Part shown: one piece after another, positions 8,646 to 16,695 of the stretch
How the letters are laid out: each line of letters opens with the position of its first letter
Numbering within the stretch: position 1 is the first letter of the stretch
NCBI GenBank assembly: GCA_900469965.1
Contig: UBZP01000003.1
Coordinates: forward strand, 293 to 64,292
Reading direction: 5' to 3'
Length of the DNA stretch: 64,000 nt
Origin: Hyphomicrobiales bacterium
GTDB taxonomy: Bacteria; Pseudomonadota; Alphaproteobacteria; Rhizobiales; Rhizobiaceae
Notes under the pieces: generated by a model
Database searches by the model: none
What the model was told of the DNA's origin: nothing
Seen by the model: only the letters and a program-made list of their open reading frames with translations
Position numbers and translations under genes: made by a program

Positions 8646-9691
8646 CAATTTGCCCCGAGTAGTTTGGTTGCTTCTTTCGCGAGAGACAGGTCGACGACCG
8701 TGTCGAAGGCCAGCTTCTCCTTCTGGATTCCGAACTCGAGGTTCAGACCCTGCATGTAGTCGATCTGCTTCTCGGTCAGGATCAGGTCGGGGCTGTAGGT
8801 CCTGTTCTCGCGGGTGAACTTGATCATCATTCGGCCCTGCGCCTCCTCGGAGGCGCCGATGGCGGTCTTGTAGGCCTGCATGAACGCCTCCTCGGCATTG
8901 GGATCGTCCATCATGAAGCGGTACATCTTGCAGTAGGCCGCCAGCACGCGGATCAGCCCTTCGCGCTTCTCGTTGATGGCCGTCTGCGAGGCATAGGATC
9001 CCTGGTAGGGATACTCCGGAAGATCCGTCCAGAAGTCGGCGACCGCATGCACGCCGTATTTCTCCTGCTGATCGTAGACGTCGGTCATCGCAGGCCCCGC
9101 GTCCACCTTGCCGGCGACTACCGACTTGAAGACCGCCGCACTGCTGCCGATGTTGACGAACTGCACCTCGGACGGATCGACGCCGTGCTTGCGCAGCAGC
9201 GCCACGACCATCTGGTGCAGGAGCGCCCCCAGCGCGCCGGTCCCGACCGTCTTGCCCTTCAGGTCCTCCACGGTCCTGATCTCGGGGTTGCTGCTGTACA
9301 GCGCCTGCGCAATGAGCTGGTTGGCAGCGGCGACGATCTTCAGTTCGGCGCCCTTTTCGATCGCCGGCAGGACCTGCGAGAACCCGGACAGGAGGCAGAT
9401 GTCGCTCTGCGTGCTGATCAGGCTGCCCATCAGCTTCGTGCCGTCCGCCACGTTCGTCGTCGTCGCGTTGACGTTGAATTCCTTCAGGTAGCCGAGCTGG
9501 TCGAGCAACGCCTGCAGGACCAGGGTGGCGTTGGAACTCGTATTGACGATGTTGACGGTGTAGGGCAGGTCGGCAAGGTTCGCCGGCGCGGCCATCAGCG
9601 CGGAAAAGGGCGCCGATCCTGCCAGCGCCATGATGCCGCCGCCGAGGCGAAGGACGTTTCTGCGCGAGATATTCAGGCCATCAGTTTTCAT
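8645..9691 (-). CDS. ABC transporter substrate-binding protein, NMT1/THI5-like, Tat-type signal
   Basis: A 348-residue periplasmic receptor. The N terminus has a twin-arginine motif S9-R10-R11-N12-V13-L14 followed by a hydrophobic stretch and an AAP cleavage region, so export by Tat is likely. The mature part shows the NMT1/SsuA-type fold, with segments such as VEDLKGKTVGTGALGALLHQMV and FVNIGSSAAVFKSVVAGKVDAGPA. It is the first gene of the catabolic operon, and GGGAGG stands 6 bases before the ATG. It presumably delivers the substrate to the permease at 4145 and the ATPase at 4999. The ligand is unknown; an aromatic or pyrone dicarboxylate would fit the enzymes downstream. Confidence 0.85.
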   Translation of the reverse strand: MKTDGLNISRRNVLRLGGGIMALAGSAPFSALMAAPANLADLPYTVNIVNTSSNATLVLQALLDQLGYLKEFNVNATTTNVADGTKLMGSLISTQSDICLLSGFSQVLPAIEKGAELKIVAAANQLIAQALYSSNPEIRTVEDLKGKTVGTGALGALLHQMVVALLRKHGVDPSEVQFVNIGSSAAVFKSVVAGKVDAGPAMTDVYDQQEKYGVHAVADFWTDLPEYPYQGSYASQTAINEKREGLIRVLAAYCKMYRFMMDDPNAEEAFMQAYKTAIGASEEAQGRMMIKFTRENRTYSPDLILTEKQIDYMQGLNLEFGIQKEKLAFDTVVDLSLAKEATKLLGAN

Positions 9692-9737
9692 ATCGTTCCT
9701 CCCGATACATAGATTGAGCAGAGGCTTGGTGCCTCGA

Positions 9738-9751
9738 GATTGCATGCAATC
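9738..9751. promoter_or_regulatory. Perfect 14-bp palindrome in the divergent LysR/ABC intergenic region
   Basis: GATTGCATGCAATC reads the same on both strands. It lies 47 bases upstream of the solute-binding protein start and about 170 bases upstream of the LysR start. It is a candidate operator for the two-HTH LysR protein or another dimeric regulator. No direct proof. Confidence 0.4.
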
Positions 9752-9919
9752 ACGGATGTTTTCTCAGCCTGCCGTTGCGGCTCTCCTCAAAGCCGAATGC
9801 GGCGGTTTGTCCGGTCAGGCTGCAGCTCCTCGAGGGGAAATGTGGACGAAAAAGACGGGCTTGCAAAATTAAATGGCTGCCCGCAGTTATAAGTTTTGGT
9901 TACATGCAGGATTGACGCA

Positions 9920-11143
9920 ATGCCCTCGTCCCAGCCCAATATTCGCCAGCTGCGCGCCTTCGATGCGGCTGCGGAGCACCAGGGCATCAGCCGCGCCGCC
10001 GAACGGCTGAACCTCTCCCAGTCGGCGATCAGCCAGTCGATCGCCCAGCTCGAGGCGACGCTCGGAACGACGCTGTTCCAGCGCCGCGCCAATGGCAGCT
10101 TCCTCACCCGCGAAGGCGAGGTGTTCCGCATCCGCGTCGCCCGCGCGCTGAGACGCGCCGAGCTGGCGCTGTCGAATGCCGCAGAATTCAGTCGCGCCGG
10201 CAGGGGCACCGGCGAGCCGATGCCGGGCAACGTCACCTCCGTGCAGATATCCGCGCTGATCGCGATCGACGAGCACGGCTCCTATTCGGCGGCCGCGACG
10301 GCACTCGGCATCTCCCGGCCGGCGCTGAACAGGCATGCGCGCGACATCGAGACGATCCTGCGGCGGCCCCTGTTTTCGCGAACGCCGCGCGGCAAGGCGA
10401 CGACGAAGACAAGGCACGAGCTCGCCCGCGAACTGCGGCTGTCGATGAAGGAGGTTCACTACGGAATAGAGGAGATCGCGGCCATCAAGGGCGAGAGCCA
10501 CGGAACGATCGTCATCGGAATCCTGCCGCTGGGCGCATCCTTGCTGGTCTCGCAGGCGCTCGGCCAGTTGTCCCGGGAATATCCGAAGATGAAGGCGAGG
10601 ATCGTCGAAAGCCCCTTCGAGGCGCTGCTGAACTGGCTGCAGACGGGCGTAATCGACATCATCATCGGCACGCTGCGGCCGACGCCGCTGACCGGCGACA
10701 TCAACGAGAGCCCGCTGTTTCCCGACCCCTACTGCCTCGTCGCCCGGAAGGATCATCCCCTCTGCGGCCTGAACCAGGTTCGGGAGGAGGATCTGGTCCG
10801 GTACGAGTGGATCCTGCCGCGCCAGGACACGCCGCGGCGTGTCGCCGTCGATTCGCTTTTCCAGAGTTTTGCCGTGCCGCCGACGACGGTGGTCGAAACG
10901 AGCTCGATGGCGCTGACCCGTGACCTGCTGATCTCCGGCGACCGGCTGACCCTGCTGTCGCGCGATCAGATCGTTTTTGAGGACAAGCTCGGGCTGCTGG
11001 CCGTCGTGCCCTTCCCGCTTCCCAGTCCGATGCGGGTCCTTGGCACCATCACCCGGTCGGAATGGCTGCCGACCGACCTGCAGAAGAATTTTCTCTCGAT
11101 CCTGAACACGCTGGCGGAAAAGACCGTGTCGGCGATGGCCTGA
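9920..11143 (+). CDS. LysR-type transcriptional regulator with two N-terminal winged-helix domains
   Basis: A 407-residue regulator, about 100 residues longer than a normal LysR protein. Residues 8-66 form a typical LysR winged helix-turn-helix (RQLRAFDAAAEHQGISRAAERLNLSQSAISQSI). Residues 105-165 form a second, related one (ISALIAIDEHGSYSAAATALGISRPALNRHARDIE... RRPLFSR). The effector-binding domain follows from about residue 187 (GTIVIGILPLGAS). The ATG at 9920 is preceded by AGGA and fits the family; a TTG at 9896 is unlikely. Divergent orientation makes it the probable regulator of the operon at 3076-9691. A small class of tandem-HTH LysR proteins is known in rhizobia, but the arrangement is uncommon. 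Confidence 0.88.
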   Translation: MPSSQPNIRQLRAFDAAAEHQGISRAAERLNLSQSAISQSIAQLEATLGTTLFQRRANGSFLTREGEVFRIRVARALRRAELALSNAAEFSRAGRGTGEPMPGNVTSVQISALIAIDEHGSYSAAATALGISRPALNRHARDIETILRRPLFSRTPRGKATTKTRHELARELRLSMKEVHYGIEEIAAIKGESHGTIVIGILPLGASLLVSQALGQLSREYPKMKARIVESPFEALLNWLQTGVIDIIIGTLRPTPLTGDINESPLFPDPYCLVARKDHPLCGLNQVREEDLVRYEWILPRQDTPRRVAVDSLFQSFAVPPTTVVETSSMALTRDLLISGDRLTLLSRDQIVFEDKLGLLAVVPFPLPSPMRVLGTITRSEWLPTDLQKNFLSILNTLAEKTVSAMA

Positions 11144-11166
11144 ACCCGACGGGCCCGGTCGACAAT

Positions 11167-11301
11167 GCGCAGCAGGCCATGCAACGCCTGCGCAGGCTCT
11201 ATCCGGCCCTGCGGCTTTCCAACCTCAACGCCTGGCTGCCGATCCATCGCCCGCAGGACCTGGCACGGTTCGCCGACGGACTACGGCCGGCCGGCCTGCC
11301 C
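11167..11301 (+). pseudogene. Remnant of the C terminus of an adenylate-cyclase/TPR-type protein
   Basis: Directly after the LysR gene, one plus frame encodes about 45 residues (AMQRLRRLYPALRLSNLN..., then DLARFADGLRPAGLPA). These resemble the conserved tail of rhizobial TPR-containing adenylate cyclases, which ends in a leucine-rich stretch and a GLRKAGLP-like motif. The rest of such a gene is absent, the frame continues into unrelated Arg-rich sequence, and no start signal is seen. I read it as a decayed fragment. The remainder of 11144-11455 holds nothing else recognisable. Confidence 0.4.
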
Positions 11302-11455
11302 GCGCGGCGCCGGTATTGCGCACAACTCGTCCACGCCGCCGCGCGGCTGGTCTTCGCTGGATTGAGGGGAAAGAAGACGACACCCCGGCGCAATGGGGGA
11401 TCAGCGCGGCCGCGCGGGCTGAAGTGCCCGATGCCCGGCCGCGCCCGTTCGTGAT

Positions 11456-11641
11456 CTACTGCTTGACCAGTTCCTCGAGTTCCTCCCGAGACAGGCACCG
11501 ATCCTGCCGATCGCCGGCTTGGGTCTGGCAGAACCTGAACTCGGACAAATGGGGCAAATTCAATGCCTGCTTGACGGTGAGCAATCCCAGCGGAACCCGG
11601 CCGCCGGCGACCACCGCCGATACTTCAATGACTTGACGCAT
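11456..11641 (-). CDS. Small hypothetical protein (61 aa)
   Basis: Encodes 61 residues beginning MRQVIEVSAVVAGGRVPLG and ending EELEELVKQ. An almost ideal ribosome binding site (AGGGAGGG, five A's, then ATG) supports translation. The N-terminal third is hydrophobic and could be a weak membrane segment or part of a beta-strand fold; the C-terminal third is charged and contains two cysteines (C38 and C49). I do not recognise a family. It is followed by nothing on its strand until the LysR gene on the other strand. Confidence 0.5.
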   Translation of the reverse strand: MRQVIEVSAVVAGGRVPLGLLTVKQALNLPHLSEFRFCQTQAGDRQDRCLSREELEELVKQ

Positions 11642-11729
11642 TTTTTCCCTCCCTGGGCTTGCGAGAGCATATGCCTGACCTTAGCGGCAACTTGATGGCA
11701 CTGGCTTGCGCAGTGTCTAGGGTCAGGAC

Positions 11730-11858
11730 CTAGTTCCCCATCGCCGCCAGCACGATCGCTGTCGGAATGCCGACGGTGATCAGGGTGCCGGCCACCACCG
11801 AAGCAAGCTTCCACATGCGCTCTCGCGCCGCCTGTCTCTGGTCCCATTCATAAGCCAT
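11730..11858 (-). CDS. Very small single-span membrane protein (42 aa)
   Basis: Encodes 42 residues: a charged N terminus (MAYEWDQRQAARERMWK), then a hydrophobic span of about 22 residues and a stop after MGN. The start is strongly supported by GGTGAGGAGG five bases before the ATG. It lies 88 bases upstream of the 61-residue gene on the same strand. No family is recognised; the size and layout fit a small membrane-anchored accessory or stress protein. Confidence 0.5.
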   Translation of the reverse strand: MAYEWDQRQAARERMWKLASVVAGTLITVGIPTAIVLAAMGN

Positions 11859-12126
11859 TGCGTCCTCCTCACCTTGCGGTAGGGAAGCAGTTGCCGGTCG
11901 CGGAGTCGAGTCGGATGCCCCGGCGGATGGCCGCCGTTCCGATACCCTCTCAGATTGCCGCCCCTTTTGGGGCAGACTCCCGGCCGAAAGCCGCCCCCGT
12001 TCACCCTGCCGGGCGGCGCAAATCCGGCTTTCACCGATAGAGACTACGCGATGCTACGGGTTATTCGCCGCGCGGCGGACTAGGATCATCCCGATCGCTG
12101 CGCACTCGCTGGACCCGAGGATTGAC

Positions 12127-12474
12127 ATGTTCCTGGACTATTTCGCTTTGGGCGTCCTGTTCTTCATGGTGTTCACGCTCTTCTACGGCATCATCGCCAT
12201 TCACGACATTCCCCATCTGATGGCAAAGGCGCGCAATCATCCCCACCAGGACGCGATCCACGTGGCCGGCTGGGTCAGCCTGTTCACGCTGCACGCCATC
12301 TGGCCCTTCCTGTTCATCTGGGCGACGGTCTACCGGGAGGATCGCGGCTGGGGCATCCGGACCGACGGCAAGCTCCAGGCGGAGAAGGAAGCCAATGCCG
12401 AGGTTGCGGTCCTCCAGGCCCGCGTACAGGAACTCGAAGAGCAACTGCGGCTGAAGACGGGGAGCGCCTCCTGA
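12127..12474 (+). CDS. DUF3302-family inner membrane protein (YiaW-like)
   Basis: A 115-residue protein with two membrane segments (residues 4-24 and about 46-68) and a charged, coiled-coil-like C terminus rich in Glu and Gln (residues 78-110). Conserved features include YGIIAIHDIPHLMAKARNHPHQDAIH. E. coli YiaW belongs to the same family and is encoded next to the HlyD protein YiaV, as here. CGAGGA lies before the ATG. The stop overlaps the start of the next gene by one base (TGATG). The function of the pair is not established; a membrane-fusion accessory role is inferred. Confidence 0.8.
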   Translation: MFLDYFALGVLFFMVFTLFYGIIAIHDIPHLMAKARNHPHQDAIHVAGWVSLFTLHAIWPFLFIWATVYREDRGWGIRTDGKLQAEKEANAEVAVLQARVQELEEQLRLKTGSAS

Positions 12475-13631
12475 TGGACCTGCTTCTGATCCTGACCTAC
12501 ACGGCCATCTGCATTGCCGTCTTCAAGATCTTCCGGATCCCGGTGAACCAGTGGACGGTGTCGACGGCGGTTCTCGGCGGCATCTTCCTCATCTCCGCGC
12601 TGATCCTGCTGATGAGCTACAACCACCCCTATTCCGGCGACGGGCGCATCTACTTCACCTCCGCACCGGTCATCCCCGCCGTCGGCGGCATCGTCGTGGA
12701 GGTGCCCGTCGTCCCGAACACGCCGCTGAAGAAGGGCGACGTGCTGTTTCGCATCGATCCCCGCCCCTATCAGTTCACGGTCGACCAGAAGCGGGCGGCG
12801 CTGGCCGAGGCGGAGCAGGCCGTTCGCCAGTTGAAGTCGGCGATGGATGCCGCCGATTCCGTCGTGGAAGGGGCCGTGGCCGACAGCGACCGGGCAAAGG
12901 AGAGCTTCGAGAGCTATCTCGAGATCTTCGAGACCTCCCGGGCCCGCAGCGGCGAAACGGCGGTCTCCGAACTCGAGGTCGAAAACCGGCGCGGCCTCTA
13001 TCTTGCTGCGGTTGCGGCGGTCGGGACGGCGAAGGCGCAGGCCATGCAGGCGCGGCTTGCCTATGAATCGCAGATCAACGGCGTCAACCCCGCCGTCGCG
13101 CGGCTGACGGCGGAGTTGCGCAATGCGGAATTCGAACTCGACCAGACGACGGTCCGCGCGGCGAGCGACGGCTATGTGGCCCAGGTCTTCCTGCGCCCGG
13201 GCATGATGGCCAACCCCCTGCCGTTGCGCCCGGTCATGGTCTTCATCAACAGCGAAGACCGCATGCTGGCCGCCGCCTTCATCCAGAATTCGTTGCAGCG
13301 CGTGCGCGTCGGCGACGAGGCCGAGGTGTCCTTCAAGGCCGTTCCCGGCAAGATCTTCAAGGCCAGGGTCGCCGCGATCATCGATGTGATGGCGCAGGGC
13401 CAGTTGCAGCCGACGGGCGCGCTGATCGACCCGCAGGCGCCCGAACGCCTGCAGCCGGGCCAGACGCTCGCGAGAATAGACATCCTCGAGGACACCAGCG
13501 CCTACCAGCTGCCCGGCGGCGTCGTCGCGGACGTCGCCGTCTACACCCACCACTGGCACCACGTCGCGATCCTGCGCAAGGTCCTGCTCCGGATGAGCGC
13601 CTGGATGAACTACGTGTTCCTGGAGCATTGA
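12474..13631 (+). CDS. HlyD-family membrane fusion protein (YiaV-like)
   Basis: A 385-residue periplasmic adaptor anchored by N-terminal hydrophobic segments (about residues 3-19 and 27-45). The biotinyl-lipoyl half motif is seen near residues 63-103 (VIPAVGGIVVEVPVVPNTPLKKGDVLFRIDPRPYQ), followed by an alpha-helical hairpin and the second half motif VRAASDGYVAQVFLRPGMMA. No inner-membrane pump or outer-membrane channel gene is adjacent, as with E. coli yiaV. Translational coupling to the DUF3302 gene suggests that the two products act together. Confidence 0.85.
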   Translation: MDLLLILTYTAICIAVFKIFRIPVNQWTVSTAVLGGIFLISALILLMSYNHPYSGDGRIYFTSAPVIPAVGGIVVEVPVVPNTPLKKGDVLFRIDPRPYQFTVDQKRAALAEAEQAVRQLKSAMDAADSVVEGAVADSDRAKESFESYLEIFETSRARSGETAVSELEVENRRGLYLAAVAAVGTAKAQAMQARLAYESQINGVNPAVARLTAELRNAEFELDQTTVRAASDGYVAQVFLRPGMMANPLPLRPVMVFINSEDRMLAAAFIQNSLQRVRVGDEAEVSFKAVPGKIFKARVAAIIDVMAQGQLQPTGALIDPQAPERLQPGQTLARIDILEDTSAYQLPGGVVADVAVYTHHWHHVAILRKVLLRMSAWMNYVFLEH

Positions 13632-13747
13632 GATCGGCGATTGCCGACGCCTGGATGAGGCACTGCAGGCCTCGCGCATATTGGAGACCGCCAATCGCGG
13701 GCGGACGAGCAACGAAGCGCCGTCTGGGGCCATTGGGAGATAGGGCG

Positions 13748-14572
13748 ATGAACAAGAAGGCTGACAGGAACGAGGCGGCCCGGCAGGACGCCAAGGAAAA
13801 CGGCAAGGTGCGGGACTACGACAAGCAGATGGCGAAACTGCAGGAGGAGATCGCGTACTTGCAGGCCTGGGTCAAGAAATCCGGCGCGCGCATCGTCATC
13901 ATCTTCGAGGGCCGCGACGCTGCCGGCAAGGGCGGGGTCATAAAGCGCCTCACCGAACGCGTCAGCCCGCGCGTGTTCCGCATCGCCGCCCTGCCCGCGC
14001 CGAGCGACCGGGAGAAGACGCAGATGTACATGCAGCGCTACATCGCCCATCTGCCGGCGGGCGGCGAGGTCGTGATCTTCGACCGCAGCTGGTACAATCG
14101 CGCCGGGGTCGACCGCGTCATGGGCTTTTGCAGCGACAAGAAGGCGCGGCGCTTCCTGGAGCTCGCGCCGCGCTTCGAAGCCGCGATCATCGAAAGCGGC
14201 ACGATCCTCCTGAAATACTTCCTGACGGTGAGCGAGGAGGAACAGGAGCGGCGCTTCCGCCGCCGCATCGACGATCCCGTCCGGCAGTGGAAGCTCAGCC
14301 CCATGGACGTCGAATCCTATCGCAAGTGGTGGGACTATTCGCGCGCCTATGACGAGATGCTGCGCATGACCGACACCGACTACGCGCCCTGGTGGATCGT
14401 GCCTTCCGAGGACAAGAAGCGGGCCCGCATCAACTGCATCTCGCATATCCTGAAATCGATTCCCTACGAGCGGGTGAAATTCGATGCGCCCGATCTCGGC
14501 AAGCGGCAGAAGAAGCCGGGCGACTATGTCGAGGACACCGGTCCGCGTCGCCTCGTGCCGGACGTGGCATGA
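13748..14572 (+). CDS. ppk2: Polyphosphate kinase 2
   Basis: A 274-residue class I PPK2, which transfers phosphate between polyphosphate and nucleoside diphosphates. Walker A-like FEGRDAAGKGGVIKR is near residues 54-68. The lid and Walker B region shows FDRSWYNRAGVDRVMGFC, and ERRFRRRIDDPVRQWKLSPMD follows. Length and motif order are standard. The start at 13748 is chosen for GGGAG before the ATG; the frame is open to 13628, but that part has no family sequence. Its convergent neighbour is arcC, so two ATP-regenerating systems lie side by side. Confidence 0.92.
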   Translation: MNKKADRNEAARQDAKENGKVRDYDKQMAKLQEEIAYLQAWVKKSGARIVIIFEGRDAAGKGGVIKRLTERVSPRVFRIAALPAPSDREKTQMYMQRYIAHLPAGGEVVIFDRSWYNRAGVDRVMGFCSDKKARRFLELAPRFEAAIIESGTILLKYFLTVSEEEQERRFRRRIDDPVRQWKLSPMDVESYRKWWDYSRAYDEMLRMTDTDYAPWWIVPSEDKKRARINCISHILKSIPYERVKFDAPDLGKRQKKPGDYVEDTGPRRLVPDVA

Positions 14573-14595
14573 ACGACGACCTCTGGCGGGACGGT

Positions 14596-14612
14596 GGCAG
14601 CGCTGCGCTGCC
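14596..14612. terminator. Hairpin between convergent ppk2 and arcC
   Basis: GGCAGCG-CTG-CGCTGCC forms a perfect 7-bp GC-rich stem with a 3-base loop, 24 bases after the ppk2 stop. No T tract follows, so it would be at best a weak or Rho-assisted terminator. Confidence 0.35.
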
Positions 14613-14707
14613 GTCGTCAGGCGGTAGCACCTGAACGGACGCCGGAGATGCCGTCCCCGGCACCGTCCTGGCCCGCACCCTGTCAGGCGCCCCCGTTCAG
14701 GCGCCCT

Positions 14708-15643
14708 TCAGTGCCACGCCACGCCCGAGAAGGTCGAGTTCACGATCGTTCCCCGCTCGCCGCGCACGATCTGCTCGATGTCGGCCAGGGCGCCGATCGC
14801 GGCGGTCTTTCCGGTCCGCTGGGCGAAGCGGCAGGCCGCATCGACCTTCGGTCCCATCGATCCGGCCGGGAACGGGTATTTCCGGATCGCCTCCGGATTG
14901 GCGCGATGGATCGCCTTCTGTTCCGGCTTGCCCCAGTCGGTGAAGACCGCATCGGCATCGGTCGCCATGATGAACAGGTCGGCCTCGAGTTCGCGGGCGA
15001 GCAGCTCCGAGCAGAAATCCTTGTCGATGACGGCCTCGATGCCCGTCAGCGAGCGTTCCTTGCCCCTCTCGTACATGGTGGGAATGCCGCCGCCGCCGGC
15101 GCAGATGACGATCGTCCCCTTTTCGAGCAGCCATTTCACCGGCCGGATCTCGAAGATGCGCTTGGGCATGGGCGACGGGACGACCCGCCGCCATTTCTCG
15201 CCATCCTGCTTGAAGACCCATCCCTTCTCGCCGGCCATCCGCTCGGCATCGGCCTTCTCGTAGACCGGCCCCACGAACTTGGTCGGGTTCTGGAAGCCGG
15301 GATCGTCCGCATCGACCTCGACCATGGTGAGCAGGGTGGCGAACGGGACCTCGAAGGGCAGGAGGTTGCCGAGTTCCTGTTCCAGCATGTAGCCGATCAT
15401 GCCCTCGGTCTCCGCGCCGAGCACGTCGAGCGGATAGGCCTCGTCGGGCTTGTAGGATGCCCCCTGCAGCGCCAGCAGGCCCACCTGCGGCCCGTTACCG
15501 TGGGTGATCACCACCTGGTGCTCCGTGGTGATCGGCGCGATGGCGACGGCGGCGGTATGGATATTGTGCCGCTGCACCTCCGCCGTCATCGGTTCGCCGC
15601 GCTTCAGCAGCGCATTTCCGCCCAATGCGATCACGATGCGCAT
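14708..15643 (-). CDS. arcC: Carbamate kinase (arginine deiminase pathway)
   Basis: A 311-residue amino-acid-kinase-fold enzyme that makes ATP from carbamoyl phosphate and ADP, the energy-yielding last step of the arginine deiminase pathway. The N terminus [16 protein letters not shown] and the internal [17 protein letters not shown] and DAVFTDWG motifs are typical of ArcC. It starts 2 bases after the arcB stop, with GGGAG inside the end of arcB. It is the last gene of the arcDABC cluster. Confidence 0.94.
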   Translation of the reverse strand: MRIVIALGGNALLKRGEPMTAEVQRHNIHTAAVAIAPITTEHQVVITHGNGPQVGLLALQGASYKPDEAYPLDVLGAETEGMIGYMLEQELGNLLPFEVPFATLLTMVEVDADDPGFQNPTKFVGPVYEKADAERMAGEKGWVFKQDGEKWRRVVPSPMPKRIFEIRPVKWLLEKGTIVICAGGGGIPTMYERGKERSLTGIEAVIDKDFCSELLARELEADLFIMATDADAVFTDWGKPEQKAIHRANPEAIRKYPFPAGSMGPKVDAACRFAQRTGKTAAIGALADIEQIVRGERGTIVNSTFSGVAWH

Positions 15644-15645
15644 GG

Positions 15646-16650
15646 TCAGTCTCCCAGCGTGGCCACGAGAAGGGCCTTGATCGAGTGAAGCCGGTTCTCC
15701 GCCTGTTCGAAGGCGATGTTCGCCTCGGACTCGAAGACGTCGTTCGTCACCTCCAGACCGTTCGTCATGCCGTAGTCGTCGGCAATCTGCTTGCCGAGCA
15801 CCGTCTCGGTGTCATGGAAGGCGGGCAGGCAGTGCATGAACTTGACCTGGGCGTTGCCGCTCGCCTTCATCAGCGCCTTGTTGACCTGGTAGGGCGTGAG
15901 AAGCTTGATCCGCTCCTTCCAGACCTCCTTCGGCTCGCCCATCGACACCCACACGTCGGTGTGGATGAAGTCGACGCCCTTCACGGCGGCCTTCGGATCG
16001 TCGGTGACGGTCAGGCGCGCGCCCGATCTCTCCGCCAGTTCGTCTGCGATCTTGCGATATTCGTCGGCCGGCCAGAGCGATTTCGGACCACAGATGCGCA
16101 CGTCCATGCCCATCAGGCAGCCGACGATCAGCAGGGAATGGCCCATGTTGGAGCGTGTGTCGCCGACATAGGCATACTTGATCTCGCTGATCGGCCGGTC
16201 CGCGTGCTCGCGCATCGTCATCACGTCGGCGAGCATCTGGGTCGGGTGATATTCGTCGGTCAGGCCGTTGTAGACCGGCACGCCGGCATATTTCGCCAGC
16301 GTCTCGACGCCCGTCTGCGCCGACCCGCGATACTCGATCGCGTCATACATGCGCCCGAGCACCCGCGCGGTGTCCTTGAACGATTCCTTGTGGCCGATCT
16401 GCGAGCCGGCGGGGTCGAGGTAGGTGACGTTCGCCCCCTGGTCGGAGCAGGCGACCTCGAAGGCGCACCGCGTGCGCGTCGAGGTCTTCTCGAAGATGAG
16501 GCAGATCTCCTTGCCCTTGAGGTGCTGTTGCTCGGTGCGGGCATATTTGGCGCGCTTCAGGTCGCGGGCCAGATCGAGAAGGAAGCGGAACTCGCGCGGC
16601 GTATAGTCCTGTACCGTCAGAAGCGAACGATTGCGAAGGTTGAGGCTCAT
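15646..16650 (-). CDS. arcB: Ornithine carbamoyltransferase (catabolic)
   Basis: A 334-residue transferase. The carbamoyl phosphate loop STRTR is at about residues 56-60 ([15 protein letters not shown]), and the ornithine/active-site Cys motif HCLPAFHD lies near residue 272. In the arc context it runs in the direction citrulline plus phosphate to ornithine plus carbamoyl phosphate. GGAG precedes the ATG at 16650. Placement between arcA and arcC makes it the catabolic rather than the biosynthetic enzyme. Confidence 0.94.
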   Translation of the reverse strand: MSLNLRNRSLLTVQDYTPREFRFLLDLARDLKRAKYARTEQQHLKGKEICLIFEKTSTRTRCAFEVACSDQGANVTYLDPAGSQIGHKESFKDTARVLGRMYDAIEYRGSAQTGVETLAKYAGVPVYNGLTDEYHPTQMLADVMTMREHADRPISEIKYAYVGDTRSNMGHSLLIVGCLMGMDVRICGPKSLWPADEYRKIADELAERSGARLTVTDDPKAAVKGVDFIHTDVWVSMGEPKEVWKERIKLLTPYQVNKALMKASGNAQVKFMHCLPAFHDTETVLGKQIADDYGMTNGLEVTNDVFESEANIAFEQAENRLHSIKALLVATLGD

Positions 16651-16695
16651 GGGTGCAGCTCCAGCAGTGTTGGCTTTTTGGATGGCTCGGAAGCG

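Noticed and set aside
12050-12065. GGGTTAT half-site upstream of the DUF3302 gene, similar to the cupin box
   Set aside because: Only one arm matches; the other arm and the spacing are absent.
14683-14706. Direct repeat TCAGGCGCCC, twice in 24 bases
   Set aside because: It is short, GC-rich and at the end of arcC, so it is most likely chance or a replication-slippage product without function.
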